A DNA stretch of 64,000 bases. Source: Tetrahymena thermophila SB210. Lineage: Eukaryota > Ciliophora > Oligohymenophorea > Hymenostomatida > Tetrahymenidae. Made by a program: the position numbers and the translations under genes. The notes below the pieces were generated by a model. It did not search any database. It saw only the letters and a list, made by a program, of their open reading frames with translations, and had not been told where the DNA came from. Shown in pieces: positions 49,456 to 62,922 of this stretch; position 1 is the stretch's first letter, and each line of letters starts with the position of its first letter. The stretch covers positions 187,479 through 251,478 of the forward strand of contig NW_002476375.1 of NCBI RefSeq assembly GCF_000189635.1, in the 5' to 3' direction.

Positions 49456-51635
49456 ATGGAGAGATCTAAATGCTTAGATATGCATGAGGAACTTACTAAT
49501 GCTTAAACTCGCTTTTAGATATTTGTTGTTAAAACAAGAATTGAGTAGCTGATCAATCCTAATAAGATCAAACAAGTTATTAGCAGTTTGTTTCTTGTTG
49601 AAGAGTTGAAAAAGAAAAAAGAAAAGGATAGTGATATTTTTGAAATTAACAATGAGCTTGATAGCTTAAAGACTCAGCTTTAGAGTTTTTTGAGTCCTAA
49701 TGAAAACTAAAACAACACTTATCAGAAGTTATTAATCATAAAAAATGTTATTTCTGACTTAGCTTAAAATTATCAAAAATTAACAGCAAGCTTCTTTGAT
49801 GCATAAAATTGTAAAGAAATGATTGAATAAGGATTCACCCCTTTACACTAAACTATGCAAGTCTTCAGAGAAAGCTGCCAAAAACACCTTAAATCTAATA
49901 GCAAAAGCAAAGTCTTTAAGTAAGAGGAAATAGACTAAATAAGTGAGATTATTGATTAATATATTAAAAATAACACAAATCAGTTTATCAAAAAATCTCA
50001 AGAATTAGAAATTAATAAAGATGTTGATATTTCTTATTCTCACATGCTATTCCTATAATAGTAATTATCTCTGAACCTGGAGGATGTATTATGTAATTTT
50101 TAATTAAATCTATTTAAACTATTTTTGTTAGTTAAATAAATAAATTTTATTTAAATTATACTAAATTAGAATTGATTGATGAGAAATAAAGAGTAGGTGT
50201 GGAATTAAAGGTAAAAATTAGTGCAGAGGATTATTTGAAGTAAAATGGAATAAACTTGTAAAAGTAGAGAGACAATATAGAAAAAAGAAAGGAGAATTTA
50301 AAAACAATTACTTCGGTAAAGGGAATTAAGAATAAGGAAACCTTAGAGGAAGTTGCTCTGCACATAAAAGCAGATGAAAAACAGCTAGATGTTGTATTGC
50401 AGACAGTCTAAAATCTTATTATGATCAAGTTGGATGTTTAAGAAAAATTACTTGAGTAACTAACATTTCCTCCATCATTTAATATCCCTGAAGGCAAAGA
50501 AGTGTAGCATCTCATTAAATTTACAGAAAACTTGAAATTGCAAATCGAAAAGGCAATTGATGACTATGAAGATCCTCTAGATGTTCCTGTAACTACCATG
50601 ATGACAACAGAAGGGGATGAGCCTAAAAGTGAGGAAAGGAACTTTAATTTTTCTGTCTTTGAGAAATTTCCTGAAGATAAACAAAACGAGAATGATAAAG
50701 TTTTAAAATCAAATAAAAATCCTCCTGAGTAGAGACTCTTGATAATCAAGTAATCAGTAACAAAAAGTATGAAAGCAATATGTAAATACTTAGATTATAT
50801 GATCAAATAGTTAGAATAGTAACAACAATAGGAATAGAAGTACTTATAAACTTATAATAATGCAATCATTATTATGGATAAAGTAGGTCGCAAGTCCTTC
50901 TTAGAGCTATGTGATTTCATCAATAACTTAAAGACAAATTTTGATTCATTCTGTACAGGTTTAATAAAAGTTATTCCTTATCAGCTTAAGTTTTTAGTAA
51001 ATTTAATTTAGGCTTCAAAAGAGAAATACCTTCATTTTGTTCATGAAGTGATTATAAGAAAGTATCAAAAAGAGAATATCCTGAATCTAGGAGTACTTAT
51101 TTAAAAGATTGAAGATTCATTTGATTTAAACTATTTAGTAAATTTGATTTTGGAAAATGTATCCAGAAACTACACGAAGACTGAAGCCCAAGTAGTGGAA
51201 CATGTTGAACTTATAAAGCAATGTTTCAACTATGCTGAAGAGTAAGTTTCGCAAATTGAGGATATTCTTGATGAAATTCACAAATTAATAGGTGGCGCTT
51301 AATCTAACCAAAATTTAAATATATTATTAAGCGAAATTGCTGATGAAGATTTGATGTATTTCTGGCAAAGGTACTTTAACTAGGTCAATGACTTTTATAA
51401 AACCTACTATGATATTAAAAAGAAGAAAATAATAACAGAAGATGAATCTGAAATCAAAATGATTTTCTAATAAAAAATAAATAATCTTTTAGTAAGTGTT
51501 TAAGGCTAAACGAGGAAAGTTGCATAAGAAATAAGTGATAAATATATTTAAATAATAGCAAATGATTATAACTTCTATATGCAATCTTTAAAGCTCGATA
51601 TTCAACATTAAAGGTCAAAATCAAAGATAAAATGA
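49456..51635 (+). CDS. Coiled-coil protein, unknown function
   Basis: Two exons (49456-50092 and 50170-51635) around a 77 bp GTAATT...ATTAG intron; 700 residues, TGA stop. The chain is rich in Lys, Glu, Ile and Leu with heptad-like spacing through most of its length (about 1-300 and 400-690), separated by an acidic, less helical stretch (EDPLDVPVTTMMTTEGDEPK, about residues 345-364). No catalytic motif, signal peptide or membrane segment. I do not recognise a family. The splice joins codon T + AA, giving a TAA glutamine that straddles the junction. Reading on past the intended donor ends quickly in TGA, which supports the intron. Confidence 0.77.
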
Positions 51636-52702
51636 GCTTTTTTTAGATATTCTTTAAAATTGGAATTTAAAAAATGAAAACCAAAATGAATATTTTTGCT
51701 CTGAAATCTTTACAAAATTTAAGCTAAAATGAATTTTTGAACTTCTTATTTTATTTATTTATTTAAAAAATTTTTTAATTTAATTTTTTAATCGTTTTCT
51801 ATAATTTGTATATTCATTCATAGTATTTTGAACTTCAAAATTCAATAAATTATGATTTATGTATGTATTTATACGATTATTTAAATAATTTGTTAGCCAG
51901 CCTAATTCGTTATAATTATTATAATGATAAAACTAGGGGAAAAAATTATAAATAAAACTGTTATTTTATCATAGAAAATATTATTAAACAATAAAACTAG
52001 CTTTCAAAAATTAATATTTTAAAATATATTTTTAATTCTTTTTTTTTTCACAAAATGATTTAATTATTTGCAGTTATTTTGTTGATAAGATAATTTATAT
52101 TATGGAATTGTACGAAGAAGAGTTTTTTTATCTTTCTAAAAATTCTCTATTGGCTTCTTTTTTGAAAGTTATTTTTATTTTTTCTTCAAAACATACACAA
52201 ATAGTTGAATTTGCTGGCTCTAAAAAATAAATGGGAATTTTTAAAATTATGCATTAAAGACTTACACTGATTTCTTTCAAAATTGTCAGATTTTATTTAG
52301 AAAAATAGAAGTAAATAAAAGTAAGATTGAAATAGCTAGCTGGATGAACAAGGAAAAACATGTAGATTTAAAATATATGATGAAGTAGGCATTTTAATAT
52401 TCATTTGGCTATTTATTTAGTTATTATGATTAGTTACGATGATAAAAAGAAGTAGTAGATGTTAACTTTAAATAATAAAAATTAAAAAATAAATAAAAAT
52501 AAACTATTTAAAATTCTTTATACTTATTTATTAGTCTCCCTCCCATAAGCCTACACTAAATAAATAACTAAATAACTAACTAACTACTAAAAATTGAAAT
52601 AACTGAGAATAAGTAGAAATAATAAATTTATAGATAGCCTTCATCTCCATTAATAATAGTTAATAAAAAATATTCAACTCTAGATTGCTAAATACTCTAA
52701 AT
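51636..52702. other. Intergenic
   Basis: AT-rich, with an 81-codon open frame at 52102-52347 that has no recognisable features and is probably chance, given a single stop codon. Tandem CTAA/ACTAA-like units occur near 52560-52590. Confidence 0.5.
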
Positions 52703-53566
52703 ATGAGAAAAAATACGGATAATATTAATGAGATGACATCCTCACAAGCAGGTAACTAATCTCCGATGTCTAAAAGCACTGGCTAGTTTAGAAATAAAAC
52801 AGATAGCGGTCAACACTTTTATAGCACATCATAGTCAATGAATTAATCAAATTCTTCAAAACTTTTTGCATGCCCAAACATTGTTGGAATGTCTCAGTAT
52901 GTAAGCGCTTCCTCTCTACGCCATGCTTCACCTTAAATTAGTTTTTCAAAGTAAGAAAGATTCCCAGAGCTTAAATCCAGTGAATCTACATTATCATAGA
53001 GAATTAATTTACCCAGCACAAACTCTCCTAAATCTTGCACTTTTGGGTTCGGGTAAAAACAATTCATTCCACAACACGTCTTGAGAAATGCTAAGGATAA
53101 CCCTTCACCAAATCATTATTAATCCGCAAAGTCGAACTCCCCTTTAAACACAACTCATCACGGAAGATCATTTGGAATTCCTTTCCATTATTACTACAGA
53201 ACTTATATTCCAGGATATAAAGTTCAATGCACAGAAGTAGCAAAAGAATTACCTGGAGTTGGCTAATATGAAATCACAAAAGAACCTGGAAAAGATAAAT
53301 TGAAGTTTTCTTTATTCGGAAAGCCAAGAGATAGAAATTATAACTCAGACTTCCCTGCATGTAATCACTACAATCCAAATCCAGTCCTAGAACTAAATGC
53401 TCGCTATACCAAACTCACCTTTGGAAAAGGTAACAAATATGACTTCACAAAATAAAATAGAAATATTAACCCTGGTCCAGGCACATATAAATTACCTTCG
53501 CCTTTTGATAAATTCAGCCCTTTAAATAGAAACAAAAAAGATGTAAGAAGGACAGCCTTCATATGA
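52703..53566 (+). CDS. Sperm-tail PG-rich (SHIPPO/STPG-type) repeat protein
   Basis: Single exon, 287 residues, TGA stop. SHIPPO repeats are short Pro-Gly motifs found in proteins of cilia, flagella and the cortical cytoskeleton, several of them inside or on axonemal microtubules. Two motifs are clear: LPGVGQYEI (about residue 195) and INPGPGTYKLPSPF (about 257-270). The family's Phe-Gly turns also occur before them: CTFGFGQK, RSFGIPF, LFGKPRDR and LTFGKGNK. The N-terminal third is Ser/Asn/Gln-rich. It is basic and Tyr-rich, without a membrane segment or catalytic site. A structural role in cilia or basal bodies is inferred from the family. The two preceding genes also encode likely cytoskeletal proteins, but co-function is not shown. 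Confidence 0.85.
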
Positions 53567-54494
53567 TAAAATTATTTATGAAAAATGTTAAGTTTTATAT
53601 TATAATAAATTGTTCTACTTTACAATTAAAAAAATCAAATAAACTAACTAACTCTATATTTAATATAACTCTAAAAATTAATTGACTATTAGTATTATAC
53701 AAATAATATTTTCAGCAAATGTATTTATCTATCTGTCTGTCTACTTATCTACATTTATTCCTTCCTTTCATCAGTCTATTTATCCTTCTTTCCATCTTAT
53801 AAATGCTAGATTAACGATTGCTGTTAGAATGAAAAGTTGAAAAAAGAAATATTTCTAAATATATAAAATATTTTATTATTAAAAGAATAAAATATTAACA
53901 ATTAATAGTTTATACTAATTAATTTTATATTATTAAATGATTGTTTTATCTTTTCATAACTACAAATAATTCTTTTTATTTTTGGTGTTGGCTGATTGTA
54001 TTATTTCTTAACTTTAAATCGAATTTTTTAATTTAATTTTTTGTTTATTTGTTTTTCTGAAATATTTTTAAATGAACGATTCGAAAGTTTTTAAAATGCT
54101 CTCTTTTTTATTAATTACTAAACTTTTATGGTGTTAAATTAAAATTTTTAATTTTTGAAAGAATTTATTTTTTTATTTAATATTTTTAATGTATTTTTAG
54201 ATAAATAAAAATCAAAAAATTAATCTTAAAATTTTAAATAAATTTAAATAATGATAAAAATATTTTTTTATCTAATTAAAAATTGAGTTAATTTTTAATA
54301 AAAATAATTTTTTTTTAAATATAAAAACTGAGTGATAAAAGATTTATCAAAATACTACTATATGTATATATAAAAGAAAATTAATAGTTTTATTATAGAT
54401 ATTTACATTATTAAGAAATTTAATTAAGGGTTTTTGACTTTTTATTTTTGAATATTTATTTTTTAAGCATTTTAATATTTTTTTAAGCTAAATT
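53567..54494. other. Intergenic between converging genes
   Basis: AT-rich with a pyrimidine-rich TCTATCTGTCTGTCTAC-like tract near 53730-53795. No gene supported. Confidence 0.6.
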
Positions 54495-57400
54495 TCAAAC
54501 TATAACATTATGCTTATTAATTTAAAAGAAATTTTATGACATCTTGATACAATCAGCTGCATTTTCTTCGCCATATATTTTTAGTGTAATTTTGCATTCT
54601 ACAAAATCCTAATCATTTTTATTTATTAATTTATTTTTAAAATTTATTTAAAAAAAATATAATTTTTACTTAGTTTTTTGATTTGTCTGTGATGTGAGAT
54701 ATTAGCTTAGATTGGTTTCTGTTAACTATCAAATCATAAATAGTATCAAAATTAAAATTGCTAATCATACTAGTGTATTCAGGAATTAATTCATAATTTT
54801 TGTTTATTATTTGAGGAAGTTTAAAATAAAATGAATGCATTTGCTTATCATGCTTTTTAGATGTTATTTTTAATAAAGTTTTCATTAAGAAAAAGCTCTT
54901 TATTTTTAATTCTCCATTGAATATAATCTAAGTAGATAACTAATTATTTTATTGTGCTCCTAAAATATTTTCTTTTGATTTAATTTTTGCATTCTAACCC
55001 TATTAAATTAATTAAATTCAATCAATATACTTTTGTTATTTGAAAAAAGCTGAAATAAAATATTTACGAATACGTTTTATAATCCTGCTGAAACTGGTTT
55101 TTCTTATTTATTAGCAACTCCATCTTGTAGTAGTTATTTCATTATTCTTTATTGATCATCTTTTAAACTCTATATTTTTTGTTCTAAAGCAGGACTATGT
55201 TTCAAACTCATTACATATTCTTTTTATTAAGAAAAAATTTTTAGATAAATATTAATTTATATAAAAATACATACCTGTTGATACTACCAAAATGCTTTTT
55301 GATGTTTTAGGAGCTGTTCTATTGAATTCGTGCTTATTTTGAGTATAAATTTCTTAATTTTTATCACAGTCTTCTTCATTTTAGTCTTTTAGCCTATCAC
55401 AAACATAAAAGCTAAACTTATTTCTTTCAAAAATTTCAAAGAATGCATTGTGTTATTGTAAAGGTAAAACGCATGATTTAAAAAGTCCGCTTTTCTTATA
55501 TCTTTTAAGTAGAGAAGTTAAGTTCTCTTCTTTTTTGCTAAAATCTACATTTCCTCTTTTTTAATCTTCTTAAATTTTTATTTATTGCTCTTATCTATTA
55601 AATAATAAATTTATTGTAATAAAAAAATAATTTAATTCATATAAAAAAGTTTAATTTAAAATTTAAATCAGAATATTTATTTAAAGAAAATATAAAAAAG
55701 TTGAACGAATAAATAAAAACGTAAAAAAAATGAATAAAAATAAAATAAAATCTTAGTTACGTTTTGTTTGTAAGGTTTTGGTTAAGTTACAGGATATTTT
55801 TACTAAAATTTTAATTAGAAGAATTGGTTTACTGTGAACAAAAATGATTGTTTGGCATTTAAAGTGAGTCATTAGACCTTAGCTAATCTGAGAAAGCCTG
55901 GATGTTCTAATATTGTTAGCTCATTAATATATTTGTAAATTGCTGTGATGAATTTTGCTAATTTTAAATTTAAATACTTTGTTATGAAGAAACACTTCCA
56001 AATCTTTGATTTTAAGATGTGTTTGAAATATTTGGATTATAGCTAAATTGCTATGAAGTATTTGAATTTGTTTGAGAGTTTCTTTTTAAAGGAGTACTAT
56101 TATTGCTGATTGGGATTGATGGACGCTAACCAGCAATAGTAAAATCATTAGATGAAAATAGTCCTTTACCATTGCTTACATTATTTTAAGGCTTAAATTA
56201 AACTTAAGATGCTTATTATTAAAGGTTTGCAACATTAGCTGCTGCTTATTATATAGAAGCATTCACAGACTGAGAGACAACTTATAATTTCTGTAAATCT
56301 GAAAGATTATTCACATTTTGAATGTTTGAAATATTTCCATTAATTTGGTTTTACAGTTATTGATTTATAATATTTTGTTGAATTGGTTAAATTTAACTAA
56401 AATTCATAGGATGTATTTATTAAGGAAGTGTTTAAATTGTATGAAAACTTTTATTGCTTTAGCGCACAAATTAATTTTACTGTTGTTGAGGTGGCTAATT
56501 TTAATATAATGGTTAATTGCTTTAAAGAGAGTTTTTTGCAATTTATTAAGGATTTTCTATTTTGTTATTTTCTTAATTAGAGAATCTCGTGTTAGAAGAA
56601 AGAGATTTTTGAGATACATTTTTCGAATTCTGTTGAGATTGTTTGGAATCTCTGTTAATCTAATCGCACTCGAAATCAGAAGTTGGTATACTATTCTGTT
56701 ATGTGCATGAAACCATACTCTGCTTTGATTTGTTAGTGTTAGTTACATGACTGTTAATAGTTAACTGACTAGTTTAATTATCAACCATTACTCTGCTTTA
56801 AGGTGTACCAGTCAAAGAAACAAGTGCTATTCTTTTGCTTTATTAGTTTGATTATTCATACTAACTTAAATCTTATTTTTTAGATGGTGTCTTATCAGTC
56901 ATATTAACTAATTGCGATTTATTTGAATTAGTACCACTGACCATTTAGTTATTTGGTTTATTGTTACTCTAGTGGGTTTAGCTACTGTAATTTACTCCAC
57001 CTACTCTTGTTAATTAGTTAGTATTCTAATTACTTACTGATGTAAATGAAATACTCTCTTAATTAGCGTTAGTGCTTAATTACCCATTTAGTTAGCTGAT
57101 TTAACTTCCATTAAATGGTGATTAAAGTGTAGAATTACTGTGTAAACCAGATGTATTGTTGCTTAGAGTATTATTAGTGTTTTAGTACTTAGTGAATACA
57201 TTATTTCCTATTTATTAATTAAGTGATTTAGATTAATCATTCTACTTTGCTTTAATAGGAGTCGTCACTGCTTAGCTTGATTATGTAAACACAGTAACAT
57301 TTTTTATATTATTAATATTAGAAAGTACATTTAAATTATTTTAATTTGTATTTTGTTGAGCTGCTGATGGTTATAATAATTAACTTGATTTTTACTATTG

Positions 57401-60400
57401 CTATTAATAATTCATTTAAAATGAATTAAATTGTTCTTTTAAATTGTTTAAAATTTTGTTATCATTATTATTATTGATGTTTTAGTTTCCATTAGACTAT
57501 TTATTTTAAGGTGTAACAGCATTTGTTGTAAGAGGTTACTTACTCTATGAGTTATTTTATAACGATATCTATGACTTAGGAGTATTACTTGAAAATTAAT
57601 GCAAGCTTTTGTGATTTTTTCTCTATACATTTTCTGCATTGAATTATGAAACAAATGTTGAATTGGTCTTATGTGCATTATTTGGTGAGCAAGATGGTTT
57701 ATTTTTATTTGATAATGCACTTGTTTTACTCTTAACAGATGCTTCTCTTCTATCAGTCACATTATTTTGGCTATTTTCTCTCTAATTAATCTAATTTGAT
57801 GAGAACTCTCTCTTTAACTATTATACATAGTTATTATTATATTAATAGAATTGCTGACTATGGTTAGGTAATCTTGAATTTGTGTTGTTATTAATTTAAG
57901 TAGAATTTACTGAATTTTCCTTTTATAATTGTTTTGGCTACTATGCTTAAATAGAGTTAAAAGTACTTTATTATACATTAATATTTTGAGTATTTCCATT
58001 AACTTTAACATTTTAGTTATTTTATTATATGTTGGTGTTTTAAATAGTTTAAAATTCAATAAAATTTTGTTATCCATTTAAATTTTGATTCATTTATAAA
58101 CCATTTTAAAATCCAATGATAGAGCTCATATTCTGTTATGCATTTAAATTTAAGCAATTTTATTGAGGAATTTAAGAAGATGGGTTTGCTTGGTAAGTAT
58201 TATTCATACCACCCTAACTTAAAACAGAGGTTCTTCCTACTAAATTATTTACTTGAGCTGAATTGATCGAATTTGAATTACTAGAATAACTGTTTCTTTA
58301 AGTAGTTGAATCAACAGTACAATTTAATTGCTTCTTAATTGAAGATTATGAAGCTATATTATGAATATTTAAACTATTATTTTATCCTATTTATGGTTAA
58401 GTTGCTCCTTTGTTGATAAAATTAGAATTCGGTATATTTGGGCTTTATGATAATTAGCTATTATTTGCATTACTTTGAAATGTGGTGTTTTATATTAATT
58501 ACTGACTGTTTTAAGTTGGTCGAGGCGATACTTACTAAATGTTTTATGAAGTTTAAATAAAACTGTCTCCTAAAATAAAAAAAATTTTTGCTTTAATAAA
58601 TAATTAGAAACATATAATAATTTACTTGCTTATTATTATTGTTAGTAGGTCTATTTGTGAGGAGTTGAGTGTTTTACTTAGAACGTTCCATGTTAAATAT
58701 GTCTTTATGATTCATCATTTTCAACATCAACAAAATTGGAAAGAGTTTCTTACCTGTTAAAAAGTTAAGTTTGCATTTGAACTGGTTAATTATTGGTATT
58801 AGTTGTTGTAATTGTTGCAGAAGCTTATCTACAATCTATTTAGAATAACCCATTGCTTTATTGCTCCTTGAAATTTTATTGACTATTTTTTTGTTTCTGT
58901 TGTTAGGTCTCTTCTTCGTCATTGTTAAAAGCAAAAACATCTGCTATTCTTTCAAAGATATTTTTTGATTTGCTCTTTACTATTTTTTTTGGTGGTTGTT
59001 TGTTACAAAGGTGACAAATTTTAGAATTATGCTCTTGTATTTCTATTTTTTATATAAGCATCATAGTATGCAACATTTTGAAGCCACCTTCGATAACTCC
59101 TATATATGGAAATTTGAATTTGTTAAACGTTTATATAAACACTCTAGTAATATCATAATCCAAAGCCATTTCTTCGCTCAAGTCTTTATTTAATTATATA
59201 AACCATTAAGTAAATAATTTAGTTAATTTTATAAATTTGAACATCAAATAATTATTTTACTCATTTGTTCTTAAATATCACCGCCTTATTCCTCTTCATT
59301 TGAAGCTAATTAAGCAGATTTAACATCATTTATCAATAATAAAAAGTGTTTTTAATATTTGGAACTTTCATATTATTAACAAAATTATTCTGCTATTTGT
59401 TGATTTAAAGCTTAATTTGTAGTTGACAAAGAACTTACAAAATGAGAGTTAACTTTGCCTGTGCTTTTTGATCTTCTTAAATCTAAAATAAAGTAATTAT
59501 TATATCTTCCTTGAATTTGGTTGGTATAAGGGTTCTTTTTAGATTTGTAATGATCTCTTTATATTTCTAAAAGATCATTTAGAATAGGATTATCCTTAAG
59601 AAAGCCTTTTATTTCATTTCTATTATCAATATCTTACCTGCAATATTCACATTCTTTTTAATACATACTTGTTTTCATTTCTATTCATTAATAAATTTTA
59701 TTATTTATTTATATTAATGCTTATTTAAATTTTACATTCCTTAAGTTAAAAGTAATAATTTAATCCCATCTATTCTTATTATTCAAGGTTTTTTAATTCA
59801 TTAAATATGTAGTCATTTCTCACACAGTAAATATTGCAACACTAAAATTTATCTTCATATTATTATTTGAGTATTTCTAATGGGTGAATAGGTAGTGTAC
59901 TAACTCTTTCTATTTCTTACGAATACTCTTTCATTTCTTAGAAGAATTAATCTTGGTTTTAGCAACATTTTTATTTATCAAAGAGCTACATGCTGTGGAT
60001 TTTTAATCCGAAAGAAATGGGAGTGCTTGATTTTAGTTAGAGAGCCCTTTTATTATAAAATTAATCAATCTTATTGCATTGAAATTTTTACTCTATAAAA
60101 TAATTTTTACTTTTAATAAATAAATTTAATATCATCAAGAGACTCTATTTATATTTGGGTGAGCTTTTGAGGCAGCAAGGCAGGATCACATTTCAGAAAA
60201 GAGTCTTTTTTGTAGAGGAGAACTGCCAAAGAAATAAAAAATACAAAATTGCGATCATTTTCAACAATATATATTTCCCAAAAGTAATAAATTAATTCTA
60301 ACGACATTTTACTTTAATATATTAAATTTTTGTTAAGTTAACAAATAAATTAATCAAAATAAATTTTAAATTCAATATCATATCAAACTAAATTTAATTA

Positions 60401-61674
60401 AATTAAATAATTATCCTACTTTGCAAAAAGTGTTAAGAACCAAGGTGTAGAATACAATTCAGGAGTGATAAAATTCTCTGATAGGTAATTGTATAGTTAA
60501 GGATCATGGTATTTTAAAAGCAGTTAAAACAAATTGAAATAGCATTGTAAGCCATTGAATTCCTGTTGAATTGATAATTAAAGTTACATTTTTAAATAAA
60601 AAATAAAATCGATAGAAAATAGTTAGAAACATTTAACGTCAGTTGTTAAAATTTAAAATAAAGCTTACAGCATCGTTGTAAATAGTAGGTATGAATCTAT
60701 CCATAAAAATTTGAAAATAATTGTAAACTGTAGATATCGAAGTGTTGTTAGTTTTTAAGAAGAAAACAAAGGGACCAGCAACTTCGTTAAGTCCTTGCTT
60801 GTAAGTGATGTTTTTTTTCACACAATAGAAGGTAAGTATTAACTCCAATTTTTCCCTTAAATCATCATCAAACTGTTAAGGTCTTGTTCTCAAAGCATCA
60901 GTTTTAATTACTCTATTTTTATTAGAAATCACAATAAATTTGAATACTCTCCATTAAAACACAATCTTTTCATTGAAATTAATCGATTTCATTGCAAACT
61001 ATTTCAATCATTCATTAAAATTATTTAACATTTTCTATTTCAACTTGATTGTGTATTATATATTTTTGATTCTATTAATTACCTCCAATTAGGCAATTCA
61101 TTCTTTTCTTTGATACTGAGAATCTCTTGGTCGTTCTTCACAATAATATTTTATTGCTCATAAGTTTTCAGTAAAATCTAAATTATTTTTAATAAGCTTA
61201 ATTAAAACGTTGTTTGATTTATTTAAAAAGCTATTTGGCTCATTCATTTTCAATTTTACTGTATTCAGCTTTTTGATTTTTGAATGAATCTTATAAATTA
61301 AAATATTGCCAAATCAAAACCATAAGAATATGCTTACATCCCAAAAAAACGATCTTTTTTGCAGAATATAAATACCTAAAGCATCTTGTTTACTGCTTAC
61401 ACTCTACATACCTAATTAAATATTTTAATTTATAAATTTTCTTTGTATTTTTTAAAGCTAATTTACTAGGATTTGTTTTAACATAATTCATATCACTTTC
61501 AGATGAGTTGTGAGTATTTCTAAAATTAACTTGCAAAGATTATTGCTATGAAATACTGCTGCTACCTCTATCTTACTTATACGTTTACTAAGACTACTAC
61601 TGCTAATAATTAATAGGATTCTATTAGTGCTACGAATGCCCAAACTATCCTCTTTAATAAATTAACTCTTCCAT
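54495..61674 (-). CDS. TBC plus rhodanese-like protein (TBC1D23-like architecture) with giant Q/N-rich insertion
   Basis: Fourteen exons in my model: 61674-61401, 61230-61083, 60948-60669, 60562-60420, 60311-60111, 60046-59736, 59680-59261, 59183-58754, 58702-58626, 58569-55761, 55594-55275, 55219-55074, 54999-54670, 54608-54495; about 2000 residues, TGA stop, all phases agreeing. TBC domains are GTPase-activating proteins for Rabs. Residues about 141-370 form one: IKTDALRTRP with the arginine finger (about R161), TYKQGLNEVAGP with the glutamine finger (about Q192), LLKYHDPQL, TPELYSTPWFLTLFANK and YYFWEIYIVENDRNFVFFI. After it comes a Cys pair region, then a rhodanese-like fold (YFILDLRR about 515; PYIGVIEGGFKMLH about 625) without an active-site Cys loop, then KICHLCNK. 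One exon of 2809 bases encodes ~935 residues dominated by Asn, Gln, Ser and Thr. The C-terminal ~300 residues look folded again. The order TBC-rhodanese without a kinase domain is that of TBC1D23, a Golgi tether for endosomal vesicles. The first two splice sites and the exact start are the least certain parts. Confidence 0.82.
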
Positions 61675-62922
61675 ATTCTTATTAATGAATACTTATCTCT
61701 TTTTATATTAAACTTTACTATGAATGAGCTTATTTATCTTTACTGTGTTTAAGAGAGTTAATATATAAAGCCAATAATATTAATTAAATTTTTTAATTTC
61801 TTTTTCTTCAAAATTTTACTAAACGTAAATTATTTGCGAAATATCATTTATTTTCTATACAAAATGAATGAAAAATTAAATTGAAAGTAAAAATCATCGT
61901 TATCAATCCAATTAAAATAAAAAGTTAGAAATACAAAAAAAATAATCATATTTCAACATAAATATATAATTAATAATATATATTGCAAGCAAACAATCAA
62001 AGCATGATTATTTTAAAAACAAATTTTGCTTGTGCTTATTTTTCAAATTTTCTTTAAAATAAGAAGAAAAATTGTAGAGCTTTTTTATTAATGAAAAGAA
62101 ACACTTCTATTGTACATTTATTTTTTGCAAAATGTATTCGTTGTTAGATTAAAATTCATCAATTAAAAATCAGTTCTTTCTTTAATCAAATTATTACTTT
62201 TATATTTTTGAATGCAAGCTTATTTAACAACTATATTATTTTATAATTTTCTCATCAATTATTTTCGAGTTTTATTTTCTTTATTTTATTTTTCAGCAAT
62301 CTATTAATAAAAAATATTTTAAGTATTAATTAAAAAAAGAAATTACTATCGTTTATAAACCTATTTTAAAATTTATAATATTTAACTGAATTAAAAATTT
62401 TGATTGATTAGAAACTAAAAATTTGCTTCATTTTGTGTATACTTAAACTCAAAATTAAAAAAAAAATTTATAGTTTTCATTAAAAATATTAATGCTTATT
62501 TATATTTTGATATATAATTAGTTTTACAGAATAAACCATAAAAATTCGTATTATATAAGCAAACAAATAAAACAGTATATATGAAATTTCTAACAAAAAT
62601 GAAAATTTAATGAAGAAATTATATGAAAAACTTTTGAAATATAAAAAAATGAACAATTATAAAAAATAATTTGTTTGTGCAGATTTTAATTTAAAATATT
62701 TCAATAAAAAGGATTGATTGAATAAAACTAACACTTTTATTTTACTTTTAAAACTTATTGAAAAAACAAAAGTAAACATATATTTATTTAATAACCATTT
62801 AATAATTTAAATTTATAATTAATTATTGCAGAAAGTTGGTTTTATTTTTAGTTAATTGTGTTTTAATTATTAAATAAATTTTATATAAGATTTATTTTAT
62901 CTATTTAAACCAAAAGTCTATT
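61675..62922. other. Intergenic
   Basis: AT-rich spacer between the start of one minus-strand gene and the end of the next; it should contain the promoter of the TBC gene. No other feature recognised. Confidence 0.6.

Noticed and set aside
52102-52347. 81-residue open frame on the plus strand
   Set aside because: Chance length for a one-stop code; no recognisable feature and no supporting splice or context.
54848-54850. TGA in one frame as the end of a short five-exon gene
   Set aside because: Continuation through introns at 55073-55000 and 54669-54609 keeps a coherent frame to the stop at 54495, and the upstream part joins the TBC gene.
55850-56935. Long plus-strand frames opposite the TBC gene (Tyr/Phe/Leu-rich)
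   Set aside because: They are the antisense of the Asn/Gln/Ser-rich exon; the minus strand joins in frame with TBC, rhodanese-like and C-terminal exons on both sides.
61083-61243. ATG at 61243 as the start of the TBC gene
   Set aside because: An upstream exon (61674-61401) with a strong GTAAGC donor splices in phase to an AATAG acceptor at 61231, giving a longer, more plausible N-terminus.
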